DNA of 64,000 bases from Ardenticatenales bacterium (GTDB taxonomy: Bacteria; Chloroflexota; Anaerolineae; Promineifilales; Promineifilaceae). Below are positions 60,075 through 64,000 of this stretch, in pieces. Every line of letters starts with the position of its first letter. The first letter of the stretch is position 1. Made by a program: the position numbers and the translations under genes. The notes beneath the pieces were generated by a model that ran no database searches, had not been told where the DNA came from, and worked only from the letters and a program-made list of their open reading frames with translations. The stretch lies in contig JACKBL010000008.1 of assembly GCA_020634515.1 (NCBI GenBank), positions 296,182 to 360,181 on the forward strand, given 5' to 3'.

Positions 60075-60707
60075 GTGGTTAATCCGGTAGCGCCCGCCCG
60101 TGATCTCGTCCAGGTCGCGTTGCTCCTGGGTGGTGAGGAGGCGGGGCGTGCCGGCGGAAAGGGCGGTGAGGTAGATGCCGGCATGTTCTTCCAATAGAAA
60201 CAGGCGCAGCAAAGCCTGGGCAGCGGTTTCGCCGACGACGATGACGCCGTGGTTTTGCAGCAGCGCCGCCGGAGCCTGCGCCAGCGCCACGCCCACGGCG
60301 GCGGCCAGGGTGTCCGTGGTGGGCGTGAGATAGGGCACGAGGGGCACGCAGGGTCCGAGGTGGAGGTAGAAGTCGGGGGTGAATGCCGGCATTTCCTTAC
60401 CCACCAATCCTAGACTGATCGCCCGCGGCGGATGAACGTGCAGCACCACTTGCGTCGCCGGTCGGGCCGCATAGGCGGCGCGGTGCATCGCCAGCTCCGA
60501 CGACGGGCGCGGTCCGTTCTGGTTGACGACGGTTTGGGGAGCGAGAGATGCCGGCACAAAATCCGCCCCCGTCAATTGCCCCAGGTCCGCGCCGGAGCGC
60601 GTGATCCACATCTCCACACCCCGGCGCGCGCTCAGATTGCCGCCGCTGCCGCGCACCAGCCCCGCGTCCACAATCTCCCGCCCCACCGCAATCAATTGCG
60701 TGATCAC
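60054..60707 (-). CDS. Class II aldolase/adducin family protein
   Basis: 217 residues. The zinc site of fuculose-phosphate-aldolase-type enzymes is complete: Glu71 in RPSSELAMH, His90 and His92 in LHVHPP, and His153 in LQNHGV; GSGGNLSAR binds phosphate. It would cleave a sugar phosphate or epimerise it; the substrate is unknown. Its start (GTG) overlaps the stop of the CurA-like gene by four bases (GTGA), so both are translationally coupled. The last seven residues (HSGTEIK) come from a family C repeat, so the original stop has been replaced. Confidence 0.85.
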   Translation of the reverse strand: MITQLIAVGREIVDAGLVRGSGGNLSARRGVEMWITRSGADLGQLTGADFVPASLAPQTVVNQNGPRPSSELAMHRAAYAARPATQVVLHVHPPRAISLGLVGKEMPAFTPDFYLHLGPCVPLVPYLTPTTDTLAAAVGVALAQAPAALLQNHGVIVVGETAAQALLRLFLLEEHAGIYLTALSAGTPRLLTTQEQRDLDEITGGRYRINHSGTEIK

Positions 60708-61720
60708 GTCCCCGGTTCCTCCGAGACCTGCACTAGCAGTTTGCCCTGGTTTGTGCCATCAAACAGCATGTTCAGCGCGGCGGGGGCCTGCTCCAATCCC
60801 GGCACGATGTGCAGGCGATACTGCAATTTGCCCTGTTGGGACCACGTGATCAGGGATGGGTACGCTTCGATGGCCCGATCCAGGTAGTCGAGGACGATAA
60901 AACCCTCCACGCGCATCCGTTGCGTGAGGATGCGGGGGAAGTTGTAGGGGCCGGGTACGGCGGCGGTGGCGTTGTACTGCGAGATGAGGCCGCAGAGGAC
61001 GACGCGGCCATGCAGGTTGATCTGGCCGAGGGCGGCGTCCAGGATGTCCCCGCCGACGTTGTCGAAGTAGATGTCAATCCCCCGTGGGCGGAGTTCCCGC
61101 AGGCGGGCGGGGACGGATTCGGTCTTGTAGTTGATGGCGGCGTCAAAGCCCAGGTCTTCCGTAATCCAGCGGCACTTGTCGTCTGTGCCGGCAATTCCCA
61201 CCACATGACACCCCTGAATTTTGCCGATTTGCCCCACCAGCGACCCCACTGCTCCCGCCGCCGCGGAGACAACCAGCGTTTCTCCCGGTTTGGGCTGGCC
61301 GATTTCCAACAGGCCAAAGTATGCGGTCAGTCCGATATGCCCCAGGAGGCCAAAATGCGCCGCGAGGGGCACGCCCAAATTCGGTAGCCGTGTCACTCGT
61401 TGCCCGGTGGTCACGGCATATCGGGTCCACCCCAATGTGCCGCTGACGATGTCGCCCGGTTGAATGCCGGCATCCCGCGACGCCTCCACCACACCCAACG
61501 TAATGCCTCGCATGACGCTTCCCAACGGCAACGGTGGCAAATAAGTCGCTCTTTCGCCCATCCATCCCCGGTTCGTGGGGTCGAGCGACAGGTACACGTT
61601 TCGTACCAGCACCTGCCCCTCGGCAAGGTCGGGCACGGGTTCCTCTACCCAGGCAAAATCACTTTCCTGCACCCGTCCTTGCGGACGAGCGGCGATGCGC
61701 CATGATTGATTGGTTGTCAT
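60704..61720 (-). CDS. NADP-dependent oxidoreductase of the CurA / leukotriene-B4-dehydrogenase type
   Basis: 338 residues from ATG at 61720, with AAAAGGA six bases upstream; the longer frame would read into repeat B. It is a medium-chain reductase without zinc, reducing double bonds of enones with NADPH. Visible are the N-terminal ARPQGRVQESDF, SLDPTNRGWM, and the NADPH loop SAAAGAVGSLVGQIGK (about 150-165), followed by YFDNVGG near residue 220. The soluble protein is probably a homodimer. Downstream is a coupled class II aldolase gene. Confidence 0.9.
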   Translation of the reverse strand: MTTNQSWRIAARPQGRVQESDFAWVEEPVPDLAEGQVLVRNVYLSLDPTNRGWMGERATYLPPLPLGSVMRGITLGVVEASRDAGIQPGDIVSGTLGWTRYAVTTGQRVTRLPNLGVPLAAHFGLLGHIGLTAYFGLLEIGQPKPGETLVVSAAAGAVGSLVGQIGKIQGCHVVGIAGTDDKCRWITEDLGFDAAINYKTESVPARLRELRPRGIDIYFDNVGGDILDAALGQINLHGRVVLCGLISQYNATAAVPGPYNFPRILTQRMRVEGFIVLDYLDRAIEAYPSLITWSQQGKLQYRLHIVPGLEQAPAALNMLFDGTNQGKLLVQVSEEPGT

Positions 61721-61738
61721 TGTCATTCCTTTTGGTCC

Positions 61739-61818
61739 AGATTGGTTCATTCTTGGAGAATGAACCAATCTCGTCGTTCTGGTCCAGATTGGTTCATTCC
61801 TGGAGAATGAACCAATCT
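61739..61818. repeat. Two tandem family B hairpins
   Basis: Two near-identical units GGTCCAGATTGGTTCATTC..GAATGAACCAATCTC (about 61739-61771 and 61786-61818) separated by a short spacer. They sit directly before the start of the CurA-like gene and could influence its expression. Confidence 0.75.
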
Positions 61819-62129
61819 CATAATGTTAGTTTATCATGCACAGCGGGCGCAAGACCAGCGGAACGATGAGCGAGTGTCGCGGTGACTTGTTGAAACGTTG
61901 AGACAGGCTATACTCTTTCCCGCCTTGATTCGTGCCGGCATTTCCCATTTCCATAAAAACAGTTGACGCGACCAGGCAAACCTTCTTTTGCGTCTTGTGG
62001 ATCGAACAACCAATGTTGACGCTACCGAAAAAAGCTCCGGGCCAAAAACCCGGTTTCTTCTCCCTGGACGAATCACGCGCAAAACCCAGAAACCGGGTTT
62101 TTTCAGGGTTCTCAACCTTTGCCGCAAAC
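61819..62129. other. Gap before the STAS gene, with element E copy 3
   Basis: The frame open from 61932 is not taken as coding because it runs through an element E relative. Otherwise only an octamer (61933) is seen. Confidence 0.5.
62018..62113 (+). mobile_element. Element E-related copy 3
   Basis: Ends CTACCGAAAAAAGC and GGTTTTTTCAGGGTTC match the terminal repeats of element E, and inside are CCAAAAACCCGG and CCGGGTTTTTT. It ends 16 bp before the STAS start. A further decayed relative may lie at 62709-62765 (AAAAACCCG, AAACCCGG, GGTTTTT). Confidence 0.6.
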
Positions 62130-62471
62130 ATGGAAATCAGCCTCGAGCAGTTTGAAGACATCACCATCGTCCACCTTGCCGGCGAACTTGACGGCCGCAC
62201 CAGCCCACTTGTCCAGGATCGGCTACTGCCCCAGGTCAAGCCCGACGGCAAAATCCTCCTGAACATGACGGACGTCACCCATCTTTCCAACGCGGGCCTG
62301 CGCACGCTGCTGCTACTCTACCGCCAGATCACCTACCAAGACGGGCGCGTCCTCCTTGCCGGGCTGTCCGAGACGCTGCAAGACACCATGTCCGCCACCG
62401 GATTCATGGATTTCTTCACCACCTACGACACCGTCGCCGCAGGATTGGCCGCCCTACTCCACCAAGACTAG
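62130..62471 (+). CDS. STAS-domain anti-sigma-factor antagonist-like protein
   Basis: 113 residues from ATG at 62130; the frame upstream translates a repeat. A single STAS domain: beta strand EISLEQFEDITIVHL, GELDGRTSP, and the helix-start LSNAGLRTLLLLYR (about 52-65). In phosphorylatable SpoIIAA/RsbV proteins a Ser sits next to the conserved Gly in this loop; here the residues are S-N-A-G, so the usual acceptor position is not an obvious serine. It could act without phosphorylation or use S53. No anti-sigma kinase or phosphatase gene is adjacent. No clear ribosome-binding site is seen. Confidence 0.82.
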   Translation: MEISLEQFEDITIVHLAGELDGRTSPLVQDRLLPQVKPDGKILLNMTDVTHLSNAGLRTLLLLYRQITYQDGRVLLAGLSETLQDTMSATGFMDFFTTYDTVAAGLAALLHQD

Positions 62472-62842
62472 TGTCATGTCCAGGGTGTGATGGTAAACCG
62501 TAGGCCAATTCGCTGAATTGACCGGACAAGACAGCGTCTTGTCCTACGGCGCGTCCCCATCGTTTTATGCTTGACGGCACACGGGGACGCGGACCAACGC
62601 AAAATCCGCACCGTCCGTGACGGCCTTTCATCCAGAGACAAAACACGGACGAACGCAGAAGAACGCGGACAAAAGCAAAATTTGCGCCATCTGCGTAATC
62701 TGTGACTGCTTTTTCCGGGACAAAAACCCGTTTTTCTTCGCAAAACCCGGAAACTGGTTTTTGTCGCGTTCACAACGTAACTGCTAAGCCGGATTGGACC
62801 AATTTTCCTTAGTAGTTACTTCACAACTATTATTCCTCCGCC
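62472..62842. other. Repeat-rich gap before glgX
   Basis: 370 bp without genes. It contains a small hairpin GGACAAGA/TCTTGTCC (62524-62544), a decayed element E relative (about 62709-62765) and a 43-bp MITE-A (62777-62819). The gap has lower GC than the genes around it. Confidence 0.55.
62777..62819 (+). mobile_element. MITE-A, 43-bp deletion copy with TTCACAAC duplications
   Basis: Only the two ends remain: GTAACTGCTAAGCCGG at the left, TTAGTAGTTAC at the right, and one core GATTGGACCAATTT between. Exact 8-bp duplications TTCACAAC flank it (62769-62776 and 62820-62827). It ends 23 bp before the ATG of the debranching enzyme, so it may carry or displace that gene's leader. Confidence 0.9.
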
Positions 62843-64000
62843 ATGCAACCACGCATTGACATCTACCCTACCCGCCGCCACGGAAATTTCCTGCTGCGCG
62901 CCGGACGACCATTCCCCTATGGAGCCAGCTTTGTGCCCGGAGGCGTCAACTTCGCCGTTTTTTCTCGCCATGCCACGGGCTGCACGCTGGTGTTGTACGA
63001 AAAAGGCCGCCGCGAGCCGCTGGGCGAGATTCCTTTCCCTGACGAGTTCCGCATCGGCCACGTTTTTGCGATGGTCGTCTTTGGTCTGGACGACGAAAAC
63101 GTGGCGTATGGGTATCGCTTCAGCGGGCCTTATTTGCCGCATATGGGCCTTCGTTTTGATGAGGAGCAGGTGTTGCTGGACCCCTACGCCAAAGCGATCA
63201 GCGGGCGCGACGTGTGGGGCGCGCCTGTTGACGGGCACAATGGGTATCAGCACCGGGCGCGGCTGGTTTACGATGATTTTGACTGGCAGGCAGACCACCC
63301 ACTGGAGAAGAACGTCGAAGACCTGGTTATTTACGAGATGCACGTGCGTGGCTTTACGCGGCATCCTTCATCTGGCGTCAAGTTTCCGGGGACGTTTGCC
63401 GGCATTCGCCAGAAAATCCCCTACCTCAAACAACTCGGCATCAACTGCGTCGAACTCATGCCTGTTCAGGAATTCGACGAACTGGAGAATGACCGCGTCA
63501 ATCCCCTTACCGGCCAGCGGCTCGTCAACTATTGGGGCTACAGCCCCATTGGATTCTTTGCCCCCAAAGCCGGCTACGCCGCCACCGGCAAATTCGGGAT
63601 GCAGGTTGACGAACTGAAAGCCCTGATCAAAGAACTGCACAAAAACGACATCGAAGTCATCCTCGATGTCGTCTTCAACCACACCGCCGAAGGGGGAGAC
63701 AACGGGCACACCATCTCCTTCCGCGGCATCGACAACAAAACCTACTACATGCTGCGACCCGACGGCGGCTACTACAACTTCAGCGGCTGCGGCAACACCA
63801 TGAACTGCAACAATCCCGTTGTACGCAACATGGTGTTGGACTGTCTGCGCTACTGGGTTGCCGAATACCACGTTGACGGGTTCCGTTTCGACCTGGCCTC
63901 CATCATGGGGCGGGACACGCGCGGGCAGCCCCTGGCCAATCCTCCGCTGCTGGAGGCCATGGCCTACGATCCCGTCCTGGGACGCACCAAGCTCATCGCC
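62843..64000 (+). CDS. glgX: Glycogen debranching enzyme, GlgX/isoamylase type (5' part)
   Basis: The frame opens at ATG 62843 and runs off the window after 386 codons with no stop. The N-terminal CBM48 domain (about 15-115) has SFVPGGVNFAVFSRHATG and IPFPDEFRIGHVF. The GH13 barrel begins at DLVIYEMHVRGFT (about 160), with YWGYSPIGFFAPKAGY, region I DVVFNHTAEG (about 273) and region II DGFRFDLAS, which holds the nucleophile Asp (about 347). GlgX/TreX enzymes hydrolyse alpha-1,6 branches of glycogen limit dextrin. The end and the acid/base Glu lie beyond the window. The leader contains a MITE-A copy, and no good ribosome-binding site is visible. Confidence 0.9.
   Translation, partial: MQPRIDIYPTRRHGNFLLRAGRPFPYGASFVPGGVNFAVFSRHATGCTLVLYEKGRREPLGEIPFPDEFRIGHVFAMVVFGLDDENVAYGYRFSGPYLPHMGLRFDEEQVLLDPYAKAISGRDVWGAPVDGHNGYQHRARLVYDDFDWQADHPLEKNVEDLVIYEMHVRGFTRHPSSGVKFPGTFAGIRQKIPYLKQLGINCVELMPVQEFDELENDRVNPLTGQRLVNYWGYSPIGFFAPKAGYAATGKFGMQVDELKALIKELHKNDIEVILDVVFNHTAEGGDNGHTISFRGIDNKTYYMLRPDGGYYNFSGCGNTMNCNNPVVRNMVLDCLRYWVAEYHVDGFRFDLASIMGRDTRGQPLANPPLLEAMAYDPVLGRTKLIA

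Noticed and set aside
62856..63617. 253-codon frame at the right end
   Set aside because: It is an out-of-frame shadow of the debranching enzyme, whose true frame has no stop inside the window.

Overview
The window is GC-rich bacterial DNA whose content best fits a member of Chloroflexota (Anaerolineae-like): trmFO, very large multi-GAF histidine kinases, long secreted subtilases and beta-rich surface proteins, a choice-of-anchor-B protein, paired GT39-type membrane glycosyltransferases and many short intergenic mobile repeats. This assignment is an inference from gene content; no rRNA, tRNA or other phylogenetic marker was seen apart from trmFO and hflX.

Layout. 1-3.3 kb: a lower-GC segment with a two-gene ABC exporter and a 1 kb gene-free stretch carrying nested MITE insertions. 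3.3-18.9 kb: an APH(3')-like kinase behind a SWIM-domain protein (minus strand), then a plus-strand run of trmFO, a glutaminyl-cyclase-like M28 lipoprotein, a DUF4139 protein, hflX, a small membrane protein, an M20 peptidase, glpK and two overlapping GT39-type glycosyltransferases. 18.9-19.9 kb: the remains of a toxin-antitoxin pair, both genes interrupted by the same short element. 20-33.7 kb: a dual-specificity phosphatase, a DMT exporter and a large signalling block (two free response regulators, a kinase-less GAF membrane sensor, a 2453-residue multi-GAF histidine kinase and a threonine-synthase-like enzyme fused to a receiver domain). 34-44 kb: a small membrane protein, a YbaK-type deacylase, a 1425-residue subtilase and a 1348-residue repeat protein. 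44-49 kb: a fused alpha/beta E1 dehydrogenase, an Mrr-like membrane nuclease coupled to an MFS exporter. 49-57 kb: a second subtilase and two secreted proteins sharing a nearly identical C-terminal half. 57-64 kb: zinc alcohol dehydrogenase, a lipoprotein, UbiA-type prenyltransferase, class II aldolase, CurA-like reductase, a STAS protein and the 5' part of a GlgX-type debranching enzyme that runs off the window.

Two genome-scale signals stand out. First, the octamer TGCCGGCA occurs about 75 times by eye (about 2 expected from base composition), in all reading frames and also between genes. At most copies the strand composition flips: G-rich immediately 5' and C-rich immediately 3', so codon endings change from G to C across the site inside single genes. 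Second, an approximately 95-bp MITE with GTAA... ends creates 8-bp target duplications that can be read directly at five sites, including one nested insertion and one that duplicated a ribosome-binding site. Further short repeat families (called B to F here) fill most intergenic gaps and have broken a toxin-antitoxin module and altered a gene end.
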